Assembly (NCBI RefSeq): GCF_000725885.1 | Contig: NZ_JODR01000001.1 | Coordinates: forward strand, 186,001 to 250,000 | Origin: Streptomyces albus subsp. albus | GTDB taxonomy: Bacteria > Actinomycetota > Actinomycetes > Streptomycetales > Streptomycetaceae | Direction: 5' to 3' | DNA: 64,000 bases | In this document: positions 27,578-35,994 of the stretch, one piece after another | Layout: each line of letters starts with the position of its first letter | Position numbering within the stretch: position 1 is the first letter of the stretch | The notes under the pieces: model-generated | Seen by the model: only the letters and a program-made list of their open reading frames with translations | Database searches by the model: none | Told to the model about the DNA's origin: nothing | Translations under genes and position numbers: made by a program

Positions 27578-28447
27578 ATGGCGAGCGACGACAAAGAGCG
27601 GGACAAGCAGCTGCTCGCCCGCCATGTGGCGGGCGACCCCGACGCGTTCGGAGAGCTCGTCCGCCGGCACCGGGACCGGCTGTGGGCCGTCGCCCTGCGG
27701 ACCCTGGGCGACCGTGAGGAGGCGGCTGACGCCGTGCAGGACGCCCTGATCTCCGCGTACCGCGCCGCGCACACCTTCCGCGGACAGTCGGCCGTCACCA
27801 CCTGGCTGCACCGCATCACCGTCAACGCCTGTCTGGACCGCGCCCGTAAGACCGCCTCCCGACGCGCCACCCCCACCGACGACACCGAACGCCTGGAGCA
27901 GGTGCTGGAGCCGCACGAATCGGCGGCCGGCCCCGTGGAGCGTCAGGACGTACGGCGGCAGGTGGTGGCGGCGTTGTCGGAGCTGCCCGCCGAACAGCGC
28001 GCCGCACTGGTCCTGGTGGACATGCAGGGCTACCCCGTCGCGGAGGCCGCCGAAGTGCTCGACGTGGCCGTCGGGACGGTCAAGAGCCGCTGCGCACGGG
28101 GCCGCGCCCGGCTCCTGCCGCTCGTCTCCCACCTGCGCCCCGGCCGCCGCCGCGAGGACAAGGAGACGAAGGGCAAGGGGTCTGAGGCCAAGGGGACTGA
28201 GACCAAGGGGACTGAGGGCAAAGGGACACCGGGCAAGGGGACGAAAGAGAAAGGGGCTCCGAAGAAGGAGCCGCAGGAGAACCCCACGGCCCGGACCGGC
28301 GGCGCCGGCAGTGGCGGCGACGGGGGAGGGAACCCGGCTGCCGGGACGTCCGTCCCAGCACCGAGAGGCGCACAGCGGAAGTCTCCTCAGCACACCGCGC
28401 AGGGCACCACCGGCTCCGGGGCCGTGAAAGGAGGGGGACAGGCATGA
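27578..28447 (+). CDS. sigM: ECF RNA polymerase sigma factor SigM-like
   Basis: A 289-residue ECF sigma factor. Region 2 is about residues 14-82 (AFGELVRRHRDRLWAVALR, then EEAADAVQDALISAYRAAHTF and VTTWLHRITVNACLDRAR); region 4 is about 128-180 with LPAEQRAALVLVDMQGYPVAEAAEVL. The last 110 residues are an unusual Lys/Gly/Thr-rich tail with repeated KGT units (EAKGTETKGTEGKGTPGKG). ATG 27578 has GGGGAGGG upstream. Its stop overlaps the start of the anti-sigma gene by four bases. The neighbourhood (murJ block before, trxBA after) is that of mycobacterial SigM. Confidence 0.92.
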   Translation: MASDDKERDKQLLARHVAGDPDAFGELVRRHRDRLWAVALRTLGDREEAADAVQDALISAYRAAHTFRGQSAVTTWLHRITVNACLDRARKTASRRATPTDDTERLEQVLEPHESAAGPVERQDVRRQVVAALSELPAEQRAALVLVDMQGYPVAEAAEVLDVAVGTVKSRCARGRARLLPLVSHLRPGRRREDKETKGKGSEAKGTETKGTEGKGTPGKGTKEKGAPKKEPQENPTARTGGAGSGGDGGGNPAAGTSVPAPRGAQRKSPQHTAQGTTGSGAVKGGGQA

Positions 28448-29838
28448 CATCCGCCCCTTTCCCGTACGACGAGCGGCCGGGCACGGAGAACCGGCAGCCC
28501 GGCGACGGGCGGCCGGACCGCGACGAGCATCCCGACGTCGAGGAGATCTCCGCGTTCGGCGAGGGGATCTCCCCCGCCGCCCGTGCGCCGCAGATCCGGA
28601 GCCACCTCGCGGAGTGCCCCCAGTGTGCCGGTGTACTGGCCTCGCTGGAGGAGATCCGCGAGACGCTGGGCACACTGTCCGGTCCGGTGCGGATGCCCGA
28701 AGACGTGGCGGACCGCATCGACGCCGCTCTGGCCGCCGAGGCGGCGAAGGCCGGAGCGTCGCCCGAGGCGGCCTCCGCGACGGAACCGCCCTCCACGGAG
28801 CCCAGCACGAAGACTCCCGGCACGACGACCCCCGGCACCGCGGCACCCGGCACCGCAAAAGGCGCCGCACCGGAAACCTCGCCTGGTTCCGACTCGGACG
28901 CCTCGCCCAACGCGGCGCCGGAAGCGATGCCGGGCCCGCCGCCGGACGCATCCGTGCCCCACGGAGCGGTTTCACGTGAAACCACGACCGAGGACGAGCC
29001 CTCGGACCGCACGCCGGAGGCGCGCCCCGGCAAGGACAGCGGTGTTTCACGTGAAACCAGCGCCACGCCATCCGCGGAAGCCGCCTCGAAACGTCGCCGC
29101 CCGACCACCGACCGTCCGCCGGGCCGCGCCGCCTCCGCCACGGGTCCCGGCACCCCTGGCCCCGATCGCAAGGGCACGAGCGCGGCCGGCCGCGGCAGCT
29201 CCGGGCCGACCCCTCAGCGGGCACGCAGGCGGAGGCGGGCAGTGTTCGCCGTGGTCGCCTCCGTCGCGGCGCTGACCGTCGGCGGAGTCGCCCTCCAGGC
29301 GCTCTCCGGCTCCCCCGCCACCGAGGTCGCCTCGGATGCCGCGCGACCCACCCCCGAGCAGCACGTTCCCGGCGCCTCGCCGCTTGGCCCGTCCACGGGA
29401 GCTCCGCAGGGGGACGACAGCGGCAGCGGTGACGACAAACAGCTCCGCAAGCGCGTCCAGCGGCTCCTGTCCGGACAGCACACGCCCTCTCCGTCGGCGA
29501 GCCCGCGTTCCTCGGCTCCCTCCCGACCGAGCGAGCCGCCCTCCCCCGGCACCCGGAAGAGCCCCGACACCGGTCAGAACACACTCCGCGACGACGCGCT
29601 GGGCGGCGGACAGACCGTGCCCTCCTGTGTACGCGACGCCATCGGCCGGGCGGAGCCGCCCCTGGCTGTCGATCCGGAGGCCACGTTCCACCACCGGTCC
29701 GGCTATCTGGTGGTCCTGCCCCACCAGGGCGGGGACACCCGGCGGGCCGATGCCTACCTGGTGGATCCCTCCTGCATCAGTGTGGACCCGCCCCAGCCGG
29801 GACGGGTGCTGTACAAGGGCACGTACGCGCGCGGGTGA
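28444..29838 (+). CDS. Membrane-anchored zinc-binding anti-sigma factor
   Basis: A 464-residue single-pass protein translated from ATG overlapping the sigM stop (ATGA). The N-terminal anti-sigma domain (about 28-95) contains H-x3-C-x2-C as HLAECPQC (about 55-62). A long Pro/Ala/Ser/Thr-rich linker (about 100-260) carries two parS sites, each read as VSRET. One helix at about 264-284 crosses the membrane, and an extracellular domain (about 370-464) follows, with SCVRDAIGRAEPPLAVD. It should hold SigM inactive until an envelope signal arrives. The linker length is greater than usual. Confidence 0.86.
   Translation: MTSAPFPYDERPGTENRQPGDGRPDRDEHPDVEEISAFGEGISPAARAPQIRSHLAECPQCAGVLASLEEIRETLGTLSGPVRMPEDVADRIDAALAAEAAKAGASPEAASATEPPSTEPSTKTPGTTTPGTAAPGTAKGAAPETSPGSDSDASPNAAPEAMPGPPPDASVPHGAVSRETTTEDEPSDRTPEARPGKDSGVSRETSATPSAEAASKRRRPTTDRPPGRAASATGPGTPGPDRKGTSAAGRGSSGPTPQRARRRRRAVFAVVASVAALTVGGVALQALSGSPATEVASDAARPTPEQHVPGASPLGPSTGAPQGDDSGSGDDKQLRKRVQRLLSGQHTPSPSASPRSSAPSRPSEPPSPGTRKSPDTGQNTLRDDALGGGQTVPSCVRDAIGRAEPPLAVDPEATFHHRSGYLVVLPHQGGDTRRADAYLVDPSCISVDPPQPGRVLYKGTYARG
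28969..28982. other. parS site 3, inside the anti-sigma gene
   Basis: Exact GTTTCACGTGAAAC, read in frame as VSRET in the disordered linker. Confidence 0.93.
29044..29057. other. parS site 4, inside the anti-sigma gene
   Basis: Exact GTTTCACGTGAAAC, 75 bases (25 codons) after site 3 and in the same frame. Confidence 0.93.
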
Positions 29839-29855
29839 CACGGGTTTCCGGCCCG

Positions 29856-29881
29856 GGAATGTCCGCCCCGTAGGATCCGTT
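29856..29881 (+). promoter_or_regulatory. SigR-type promoter of trxBA
   Basis: GGAAT (29856-29860) and GTT (29879-29881) are separated by exactly 18 bases, matching the known SigR consensus for disulfide stress (GGAAT-N18-GTT). It lies 63 bases before the trxB start. Confidence 0.82.
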
Positions 29882-29943
29882 GGACGGGGTGCAAGCCTCG
29901 GTGCAAGATCCCGGAAAGCAGTCGGCAGACAAGGAAGACTCCC

Positions 29944-30930
29944 GTGAGCGACGTCCGTAACGTCATCATCATCGGCTCGGGCCCGGCCGGATACACGGCT
30001 GCGCTCTACACCGCCCGCGCGTCGCTGAAGCCGCTGGTGTTCGAGGGCTCCGTCACGGCGGGTGGCGCCCTGATGAACACCACCGATGTCGAGAACTTCC
30101 CCGGCTTCCAAGAGGGCATCATGGGCCCGGAGCTCATGGAGAACATGCGCGCCCAGGCCGAGCGCTTCGGCGCTGAGCTGATCGCGGACGACGTCACGGC
30201 CGTCGATCTGTCCGGCCCGGTCAAGAGCGTGACGGACTCGGCGGGCACCGTCCACCGCGCCCGCAGCGTCATCGTCGCCACCGGTTCCCAGCACCGCAAG
30301 CTGGGGCTGCCCCAGGAGGAGGAGCTCTCCGGCCGCGGTGTCTCCTACTGCGCCACCTGCGACGGCTTCTTCTTCCGTGAGCAGCACATCGCCGTGGTCG
30401 GCGGCGGTGACACCGCCATGGAGGAGGCGACCTTCCTCTCCCGGTTCGCAGCCTCGGTGACGATCGTCCACCGCCGTGACACCCTGCGTGCCTCGAAGGC
30501 CATGCAGGAGCGCGCTTTCGCCGACCCGAAGATCTCGTTCGCCTGGAACAGCGAGGTCTCCGAGATCCACAGCAAGGACGGCAAGCTCTCGGGGCTGACG
30601 CTGCGCGACACCGAGAACGGCGAGACCCGTGAGCTGGATGTCACGGGCCTCTTCGTGGCCATCGGTCACGACCCGCGGGTGGAGCTGTTCAAGGACGTGC
30701 TCACGCTGGACGAGGACGGCTACCTCAAGGTGGACGCCCCGTCCACCCACACCAACATCCCCGGTGTCTTCGCGGCGGGCGACGTCGTGGACCACACCTA
30801 CCGCCAGGCCATCACCGCGGCCGGCACCGGCTGCTCCGCGGCGCTGGACGCCGAGCGCTACCTGGCGGCGCTCACCGATGTGGACGCCGAGGAGACCCCC
30901 GAGCCGGAGAAGACCGCAGCCGCCATCTGA
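29944..30930 (+). CDS. trxB: Thioredoxin reductase
   Basis: A 328-residue NADPH-dependent flavoenzyme that reduces thioredoxin. FAD-binding [20 protein letters not shown] (about 8-27), the redox-active CATC (about 136-139, in [11 protein letters not shown]), the NADPH motif [11 protein letters not shown] (about 156-166) and the C-terminal FAD motif [10 protein letters not shown] (about 275-284) are all present. It starts at GTG 29944. It is followed by trxA 91 bases downstream and preceded by a SigR-type promoter, so the pair is expected to be induced by thiol oxidation. Confidence 0.98.
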   Translation: MSDVRNVIIIGSGPAGYTAALYTARASLKPLVFEGSVTAGGALMNTTDVENFPGFQEGIMGPELMENMRAQAERFGAELIADDVTAVDLSGPVKSVTDSAGTVHRARSVIVATGSQHRKLGLPQEEELSGRGVSYCATCDGFFFREQHIAVVGGGDTAMEEATFLSRFAASVTIVHRRDTLRASKAMQERAFADPKISFAWNSEVSEIHSKDGKLSGLTLRDTENGETRELDVTGLFVAIGHDPRVELFKDVLTLDEDGYLKVDAPSTHTNIPGVFAAGDVVDHTYRQAITAAGTGCSAALDAERYLAALTDVDAEETPEPEKTAAAI

Positions 30931-31021
30931 GGCGGGCCGTTCCCGCTCCGCCGGGGAGAACGGGCTGCCGCCCGTCGGCTCCCACCCGACCCGCAGTCAA
31001 CACAGAATGAGGAGAAGCACC

Positions 31022-31351
31022 ATGGCCGGTGCCACCGTGACCGCGACCGACGCCGACTTCGACGACGTCGTCCTCAAGAGCGACAAGCCCGTACTGGTCG
31101 ACTTCTGGGCAGCCTGGTGCGGCCCCTGCCGGCAGATCGCACCGTCGCTGGAGGCCATCGCCGCGGAGAACGCCGACAAGCTGACCGTCGTCAAGCTGAA
31201 CATCGACGAGAACCCGGGCGTCGCGGCGAAGTACGGCATCATGTCGATCCCGACGATGAACGTCTACCAGGGCGGCGAGGTCGTCAAGACCATCGTCGGC
31301 GCCAAGCCGAAGGCCGCCCTCGAGAAGGACCTCGCCGACTTCATCGGCTGA
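31022..31351 (+). CDS. trxA: Thioredoxin
   Basis: A 109-residue thioredoxin of normal length, with DFWAAWCGPCRQIAPSLE containing the WCGPC active site (about 31-35) and the cis-proline loop MSIPTMNVYQGG (about 72-83). AGGAG precedes ATG 31022. It accepts electrons from the TrxB encoded just upstream. A 38-bp palindrome containing a parS site begins 19 bases after the stop. Confidence 0.98.
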   Translation: MAGATVTATDADFDDVVLKSDKPVLVDFWAAWCGPCRQIAPSLEAIAAENADKLTVVKLNIDENPGVAAKYGIMSIPTMNVYQGGEVVKTIVGAKPKAALEKDLADFIG

Positions 31352-31369
31352 GCGCCTGACATACGGCTC

Positions 31370-31407
31370 CGAAGGGGCGCGGTTTCACGTGAAACCGCGC
31401 CCCTTCG
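31370..31407. terminator. 38-bp perfect palindrome: trxA terminator containing parS
   Basis: The 19 bases 31370-31388 are exactly inverted at 31389-31407. The centre is the parS motif; the outer arms (CGAAGGGGCGCG) make a terminator-like stem between the convergent trxA and GNAT genes. Confidence 0.85.
31382..31395. other. parS site 5, intergenic
   Basis: Exact GTTTCACGTGAAAC at the centre of the trxA-GNAT palindrome. Confidence 0.93.
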
Positions 31408-31439
31408 TCATGTCCGGAGCCACCACGGGGACCCGAGCC

Positions 31440-32060
31440 TCACAGCGGACGCAGAGCCGGTTCCTTGCTGTGGACCTTGCCCAGCAGTTGGTCCAGCGCC
31501 CGCTCCATGTCCTGCCGCCAGGAGACGGTCGAGCGCAGCTCCAGCCGCAGCCGGGGGAAACGCTGGTGAGGGCGTACGGTCTTGAAGCCGACGGCCAGCA
31601 GATGATCGGCGGGCAGCAGACAGGACGGCTCGGACCAGCGGGCGTCCCCGAACGCCTCCACCGCCTTGAAGCCGCGCTGCAGCAGATCCTTCGCGACCGT
31701 CTGCACGATGACGCGGCCGATCCCCTGCCCCTGGAACTCCGGCAGCAGATAGGCCGTCATCAGCTGCACGGCGTCCGGTGAGACGGGGCTGGTGGGGAAC
31801 GCGAACGAGCGCGGCACATACGCCGGCGGCGCGTAGAGGACGTAGCCGACCGGCGCATCGTCCACATAGACGACCCGTCCGCAGGATCCCCACTCCAGCA
31901 GCACGGAGGAGATCCAGCCCTCCTTCTCCAGGTCGGGCCGGCGCGAGGCGGTCGTCTCCTCGTCGCTGACCGGTCCCAGCTCCCAAAAGGCGCAGGCCCG
32001 GCAGCGCTCCGGCAGATCCGCGAGGTTGTCCAGCGTGAGCGGAACGAGCTGTCGCCCCAT
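31440..32060 (-). CDS. GNAT family N-acetyltransferase
   Basis: A 206-residue acetyltransferase-like protein. The acetyl-CoA motif is LLPEFQGQGIGRVIVQTVAKDL (Q/R-x-x-G-x-G as QGQGIG, about residues 112-117), with CRACAFWELGP near the start and AFGDARWSEPSCLLPADHLLAVGF (about 142-165) later, a form typical of a conserved actinobacterial family. The substrate is unknown. Three nearby in-frame ATGs exist (32078, 32069, 32060); the last (MGRQLVPLTLDNL) is chosen because sequence resembling the family begins there. None has a ribosome binding site, and all fall in or beside a perfect 20-bp inverted repeat. It is downstream of parB on the same strand. Confidence 0.85.
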   Translation of the reverse strand: MGRQLVPLTLDNLADLPERCRACAFWELGPVSDEETTASRRPDLEKEGWISSVLLEWGSCGRVVYVDDAPVGYVLYAPPAYVPRSFAFPTSPVSPDAVQLMTAYLLPEFQGQGIGRVIVQTVAKDLLQRGFKAVEAFGDARWSEPSCLLPADHLLAVGFKTVRPHQRFPRLRLELRSTVSWRQDMERALDQLLGKVHSKEPALRPL

Positions 32061-32093
32061 GGCAGACATCGTAGCCATGGGGCGACAGCTCGT
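32044..32093 (-). terminator. 20-bp perfect inverted repeat between parB and the GNAT gene
   Basis: The arm 32044-32063 (ACGAGCTGTCGCCCCATGGC) is exactly inverted at 32074-32093 with a ten-base loop. It starts 16 bases after the parB stop and includes possible GNAT start codons, so it may terminate parB transcripts, block GNAT translation, or both. Confidence 0.7.
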
Positions 32094-32108
32094 CGGGGGT
32101 TTCTTCGG

Positions 32109-33281
32109 TCAGTCCGAGGCCGCGTCCTCCTCGCCGGCGTCCCCCTCCGCCAGCTTCTGCTGGAGCACCCGGCCCTCACCGGGGGCCAGCTGGCCCAGGA
32201 TGCGCTCCAGGTCCTCCATGGAGGCGAACTCGACGACGATCTTGCCCTTCTTCTGACCGAGGTCCACCTTCACCCGGGTCTCGAAGCGGTCCGAAAGCCG
32301 CCCCGCGAGGTGGTTGAGGGCGGGTGAGACCCGGGCACCGGCCCGGGGCCCCTTGGGCTTGGACCGGCTCTTGGGCTCGGAGCTCATCAGCGTGACGATC
32401 TCCTCGACCGCCCGCACCGACAGCCCCTCGGCCACGATGCGGTGGGCGAGCTTGTCCTGCTCCTCACCGTCCTCCACGGCCAGCAGCGCCCTGGCGTGCC
32501 CGGCCGAGAGGACCCCGGCGGCCACCCGACGCTGCACGGCGGGGGAGAGTCGCATCAGCCGCAGGGTGTTGGACACCTGGGAGCGCGAGCGGCCGATGCG
32601 CCCGGCCAGCTCCTCGTGGGTGCAGTCGAAGTCCTTGAGGAGCTGGTCGTAGGCGGCTGCCTCTTCCAGCGGGTTGAGCTGTGCCCGGTGCAGGTTCTCC
32701 AGCAGGGCGTCCAGGAGGAGCTTCTCGTCCTCGGTGGCCCGGACGATGGCCGGGATCCGCTCCAGGCCCGCCTCGCGGCAGGCCCGCCAGCGGCGCTCAC
32801 CCATGATCAGTTCGAAGCTGCCCGCTTCGATCTCACGGACGACGACGGGCTGGAGGAGGCCGACTTCCTTGATGGAGGTGACCAGTTCGGCGAGGGCGTC
32901 CTCGTCGAAGACCTCACGCGGCTGCCGCGGGTTCGGGGAGATGGCGTCGAGCGGGACCTCCGCGAAGAAGGCGCCGGCAACCTCGCCGGTCACCCCCTCC
33001 TCGGCCGGCTCCGCCTCGGTTTCACGTGAAACCGGCTTCTTCTCCGCCGACTGGGATTCGTCCCGCTGGGCGAGAGCCGCGAGCTTGGCCGCCGCCACCC
33101 CCCGTGCGCCCTGCTCTAGGTCGAGCGGCGGGACGGCGGTGGGGGAGGCGGAGCCTCCCGTGATGCTCGGCTTCCGACCGTTCCCCGTCACCCCTGGGGC
33201 CTCTGCGGACTCCGTGCCCGACGGGGCCGCCGGGATCAGCGCACCGAGCCCCCGCCCCAGGCCCCTACGTCGCTCGCTCAC
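32109..33281 (-). CDS. parB: Chromosome partitioning protein ParB
   Basis: A 390-residue CTP-dependent DNA clamp that loads at parS. The N-terminus [14 protein letters not shown] (about 4-17) is the ParA-interacting motif; the CTP-binding domain has [14 protein letters not shown] (about 164-177, with the GERR motif) and NPRQPR (about 117-122); the HTH region contains [19 protein letters not shown] (about 222-240); the C-terminal dimerisation domain follows. The GTG start overlaps the parA stop by four bases. A parS site inside the gene is read as VSRET on this strand. The acidic tail ends EEDAASD. Confidence 0.97.
   Translation of the reverse strand: MSERRRGLGRGLGALIPAAPSGTESAEAPGVTGNGRKPSITGGSASPTAVPPLDLEQGARGVAAAKLAALAQRDESQSAEKKPVSRETEAEPAEEGVTGEVAGAFFAEVPLDAISPNPRQPREVFDEDALAELVTSIKEVGLLQPVVVREIEAGSFELIMGERRWRACREAGLERIPAIVRATEDEKLLLDALLENLHRAQLNPLEEAAAYDQLLKDFDCTHEELAGRIGRSRSQVSNTLRLMRLSPAVQRRVAAGVLSAGHARALLAVEDGEEQDKLAHRIVAEGLSVRAVEEIVTLMSSEPKSRSKPKGPRAGARVSPALNHLAGRLSDRFETRVKVDLGQKKGKIVVEFASMEDLERILGQLAPGEGRVLQQKLAEGDAGEEDAASD
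33019..33032. other. parS site 6, inside parB
   Basis: Exact GTTTCACGTGAAAC extended by one base on each side pair (CG...CG); read on the minus strand as VSRET at about residues 84-88 of ParB. Confidence 0.93.
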
Positions 33282-34450
33282 TGAGTCCCCTCCGCCATGC
33301 TGCCGTGCTGCTGCGCTTGTTGTGGTTGTGGTTGTTGCTGCATCTGGAACTGTGCCACCTGCTGTGCCTGCTGCGTCTGGTGGGCCAGCTGTGCCTGTTG
33401 GGCTTGTTGGGCCTGCTCGACATGCGGATCCCGCAAGGCGATCTCCCGCGCCGCCTCCAGGTAGGAGAGCGAACCGCTGGAGCCAGGATCGTAGGTGAGC
33501 ACCGTCTGCCCGTAACTGGGGGCCTCGGAAATGCGCACCGAGCGGGGGATGTTGGTGCGCAGGACCTCCTTGCCGAAGTGCCCCCGCACCTCCTCCGCCA
33601 CCTGCGACGCCAGCCGGGTACGGCCGTCGTACATCGTCAGGATGATCGTCGAGATGTGCAGCCGCGGGTTCAGATGGCCCCTCACCAGCTCGACGTTCCG
33701 CAGGAGTTGACCCAGCCCCTCCAGCGCGTAGTACTCGCACTGAATGGGGATCAGCACCTCCGCACCGGCCACCAGGGCGTTGACCGTGAGCAGACCGAGG
33801 GAGGGCGGACAGTCGATGAGGATGTAGTCGAGCGGCTGGTCGTAGGCCTCCAGGGCCCGCTGAAGGCGGCTCTCCCGCGCGACGAGCGACACGAGTTCGA
33901 TCTCCGCACCGGCGAGATCGATGGTCGCCGGCGCGCAGAAGAGCCCCTCCACGTCCCGCACGGGCTGGACGACCTCGGAGAGCGGCCTGCTCTCCACCAG
34001 GACGTCGTAGATCGACGGCACCTCGGCGTGGTGGTCCACGCCCAGCGCCGTCGAGGCGTTGCCCTGCGGGTCGAGATCGACGACCAGTACCCGGGCCCCG
34101 TGCAGGGCCAGCGAGGCGGCGAGGTTCACGGTCGTCGTGGTCTTGCCGACCCCGCCCTTCTGGTTGGCGACCACCATGACCCGGGTGCGGGCCGGACGGG
34201 GCAGGCCCTCCCCGGCGCGGTTCATCGCTTCGACCGCCTGCTGGGCAGCACGGCCGATCGGTGTGTCGTCCATGGGCGGTGGCGTTTCACGCGCCGCGTC
34301 ACCGCGGGGAGCGACCACACCCGCGCTGGTATCGCCCGGTTCTGTCCGGGGACCGGGGACCGGGTCGGCCATCGGTCCCGCGATATTGGCGTCGGACCGC
34401 AACGGTTCACACTCCTCACCATCAGGCTCGCTATGGACGAAGCCTCCCAT
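33278..34450 (-). CDS. parA: Chromosome partitioning ATPase ParA
   Basis: A 390-residue Walker-type ATPase that positions origins during sporulation septation. After a polar N-terminus (about 1-85), the deviant Walker A is KGGVGKTTT (about 94-102), [15 protein letters not shown] (about 121-135) and [10 protein letters not shown] (about 203-212) follow. The last 50 residues are a Gln/Ala-rich tail ([14 protein letters not shown] and similar) that is unusual for ParA. ATG 34450 ([11 protein letters not shown]) is used; ATG 34372 (MADPVPG) is an alternative. It precedes parB with a four-base overlap. A half-decayed parS lies in its 5' part. Confidence 0.96.
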   Translation of the reverse strand: MGGFVHSEPDGEECEPLRSDANIAGPMADPVPGPRTEPGDTSAGVVAPRGDAARETPPPMDDTPIGRAAQQAVEAMNRAGEGLPRPARTRVMVVANQKGGVGKTTTTVNLAASLALHGARVLVVDLDPQGNASTALGVDHHAEVPSIYDVLVESRPLSEVVQPVRDVEGLFCAPATIDLAGAEIELVSLVARESRLQRALEAYDQPLDYILIDCPPSLGLLTVNALVAGAEVLIPIQCEYYALEGLGQLLRNVELVRGHLNPRLHISTIILTMYDGRTRLASQVAEEVRGHFGKEVLRTNIPRSVRISEAPSYGQTVLTYDPGSSGSLSYLEAAREIALRDPHVEQAQQAQQAQLAHQTQQAQQVAQFQMQQQPQPQQAQQHGSMAEGTQ

Positions 34451-34588
34451 GCTTTCGGTGCGGTGAACCAGCGAACCCCGCTCAGTTGTGGAGGAATCCA
34501 CTTCCGAGCGGGGCTCAGGGGCGGTCCGGCCGCGCGCGCCGGCAGCGGCGGCGCGGCCTCGGTTGATGATTCCGTGCAACAGAGAGCG

Positions 34589-34602
34589 GCGTTTCACGTG
34601 AA
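34589..34602. other. parS site 7, upstream of parA
   Basis: Exact GTTTCACGTGAAAC in the 241-base gap between parA and rsmG, near where the parA promoter should be, which would allow ParB to autoregulate parAB (inference). Confidence 0.93.
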
Positions 34603-34691
34603 ACACGATGCACAGCCCCCGGACGGGGACTGCCGCGACACTCCGCTCCGCACGGCCGCATGCGTTTTGATGGAGTAACCGGATCAGCGAC

Positions 34692-35459
34692 TCAGCGCCG
34701 CCGACGGCCACCCCGCGGGGAGCGGTCGCCCCCGCGCCGGGCCGCCTTCTCCGCCTTCGCGCGGCGGGCCGCGAACCGGACACCGCCGGGGCTCTCACCG
34801 ACCCGGGCCCGCACCACCGTCGAGGGCGGATCGACAACGCCCTGGCCGATCTGCTCCACGGTGGTCTCCACGACCCCCAGCTTGTGCAGCGCGTCCCGGG
34901 CGGCCCGGACCTCGTCCTCGGCCGTGTCGCCCTTGAGCGCCACCATCTCGCCGTACGGCCGCAGCAGCGGAACGCCCCAGCCGGCCAGCCGGTCCAGCGG
35001 CGCCACCGCGCGGGCGGTCACCACATGCACCGGGCGGAGCCGGCCCAGCATCTCCTCGGCCCGCCCCCGCTGGACCGTCACATGGTCCAGCCCCAGCAGC
35101 TCGACGACCTCCTGGAGGAAGGTCGTACGCCGCAGCAGCGGTTCCAGCAGGGTGATCTCCAGGTCCGGCCGCACCAGGGCGAGCGGGATACCCGGCAGCC
35201 CGGCGCCCGACCCGACATCGCAGACCGAGACGCCCTCGGGCACCACCTCGGAGAGCACCACGCAGTTCAGCAGGTGCCGTTCCCACAGCCGGGGCACCTC
35301 GCGCGGGCCCAGCAGCCCGCGCCGTACCCCGGCGTCCGCCAGCAGCTCCGCGTACCGTTCGACAGCCGGCAGGCTGTCGCCGAACGCCTTGTGTGCCGCC
35401 TCGGGAGCGGGAGGAAGCTCCTCCTCGTACTCCTGCGGCTCCCCCGGGCCCCGGGTCAC
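34692..35459 (-). CDS. rsmG: 16S rRNA (guanine527-N7)-methyltransferase RsmG
   Basis: A 255-residue SAM-dependent enzyme that methylates G527 of 16S rRNA; loss gives low-level streptomycin resistance and, in Streptomyces, altered antibiotic production. LWERHLLNCVVLSEV (about 58-72), the SAM-binding VCDVGSGAGLPGIPLAL (about 79-95), RAEEMLG and TARAVAPLDRLAGW (about 149-162) are family blocks. The C-terminus is Arg/Gly-rich. The GTG start overlaps the jag stop by four bases. Confidence 0.96.
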   Translation of the reverse strand: MTRGPGEPQEYEEELPPAPEAAHKAFGDSLPAVERYAELLADAGVRRGLLGPREVPRLWERHLLNCVVLSEVVPEGVSVCDVGSGAGLPGIPLALVRPDLEITLLEPLLRRTTFLQEVVELLGLDHVTVQRGRAEEMLGRLRPVHVVTARAVAPLDRLAGWGVPLLRPYGEMVALKGDTAEDEVRAARDALHKLGVVETTVEQIGQGVVDPPSTVVRARVGESPGGVRFAARRAKAEKAARRGGDRSPRGGRRRR

Positions 35460-35974
35460 GGGAGGACGACCACGCAGCGCTGCGGCTCCTCGCCCTCGGA
35501 CTCGCTGCGCAGTCCGGCGGCCTTCACTGCGTCGTGCACGACCTTCCGCTCGAAGGGCGTCATCGGGCGGAGCTTCACCGGCTCGCCGGAGCCCTTCGCC
35601 TCCTTCGCCGCCTGTTCGCCCAGTTCGGTCAGCTCTTCGCGCTTGCGGGCCCGGAAGCCGGCGATGTCCAGCATCAGTCGGCTGCGGTCACCGGTCTCGC
35701 GGTGGACCGCGAGCCGGGTCAGCTCCTGGAGCGCCTCCAGGACCTCGCCGTCCCTGCCGACGAGCTTCTGCAGGTCGCGCGAGGTGCCCTCGCTGACGAC
35801 CGAGACCACGGCACGGTCCGCCTCGACGTCCATGTCGATGTCGCCGTCCAGATCGGCGATGTCGAGCAGTCCCTCAAGGTAGTCGGCCGCGATCTCACCC
35901 TCCTGTTCGAGACGGGTCAGGGTGTCGGTGCCGGCTTCGGTGGCCTCGGGGGCGGTGGTGTCCGTGTCCGTCAC
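35456..35974 (-). CDS. jag: RNA-binding protein Jag/KhpB (KH and R3H domains)
   Basis: A 172-residue RNA-binding protein. An acidic N-terminus is followed by the KH domain (about 55-115; LQKLVGRDGEVLEALQELTRLA holds the GxxG-like loop) and the R3H domain (about 115-170; RPMTPFERKVVHDAV). The Jag_N domain found in some relatives is missing. GTG 35974 is chosen for its GAAGGAG site; GTG 35998 would overlap the yidC stop by four bases and add eight residues. It links yidC and rsmG in the rpmH operon. Confidence 0.93.
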   Translation of the reverse strand: MTDTDTTAPEATEAGTDTLTRLEQEGEIAADYLEGLLDIADLDGDIDMDVEADRAVVSVVSEGTSRDLQKLVGRDGEVLEALQELTRLAVHRETGDRSRLMLDIAGFRARKREELTELGEQAAKEAKGSGEPVKLRPMTPFERKVVHDAVKAAGLRSESEGEEPQRCVVVLP

Positions 35975-35994
35975 GGCGGGGACTCCTTCGGTGC

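Noticed and set aside
24692..29584. A 1630-codon minus-strand open frame across murJ, the pseudokinase, sigM and the anti-sigma gene
   Set aside because: Very long, but its sequence is low complexity and opposite to four recognisable genes; an expected artefact in a genome with few stop-rich AT codons.
34451..34837. N-terminal extension of ParA to the end of the open frame
   Set aside because: It would cover a parS site and the expected promoter, with no ribosome binding site and no similarity to Par[12 protein letters not shown] is the better start.
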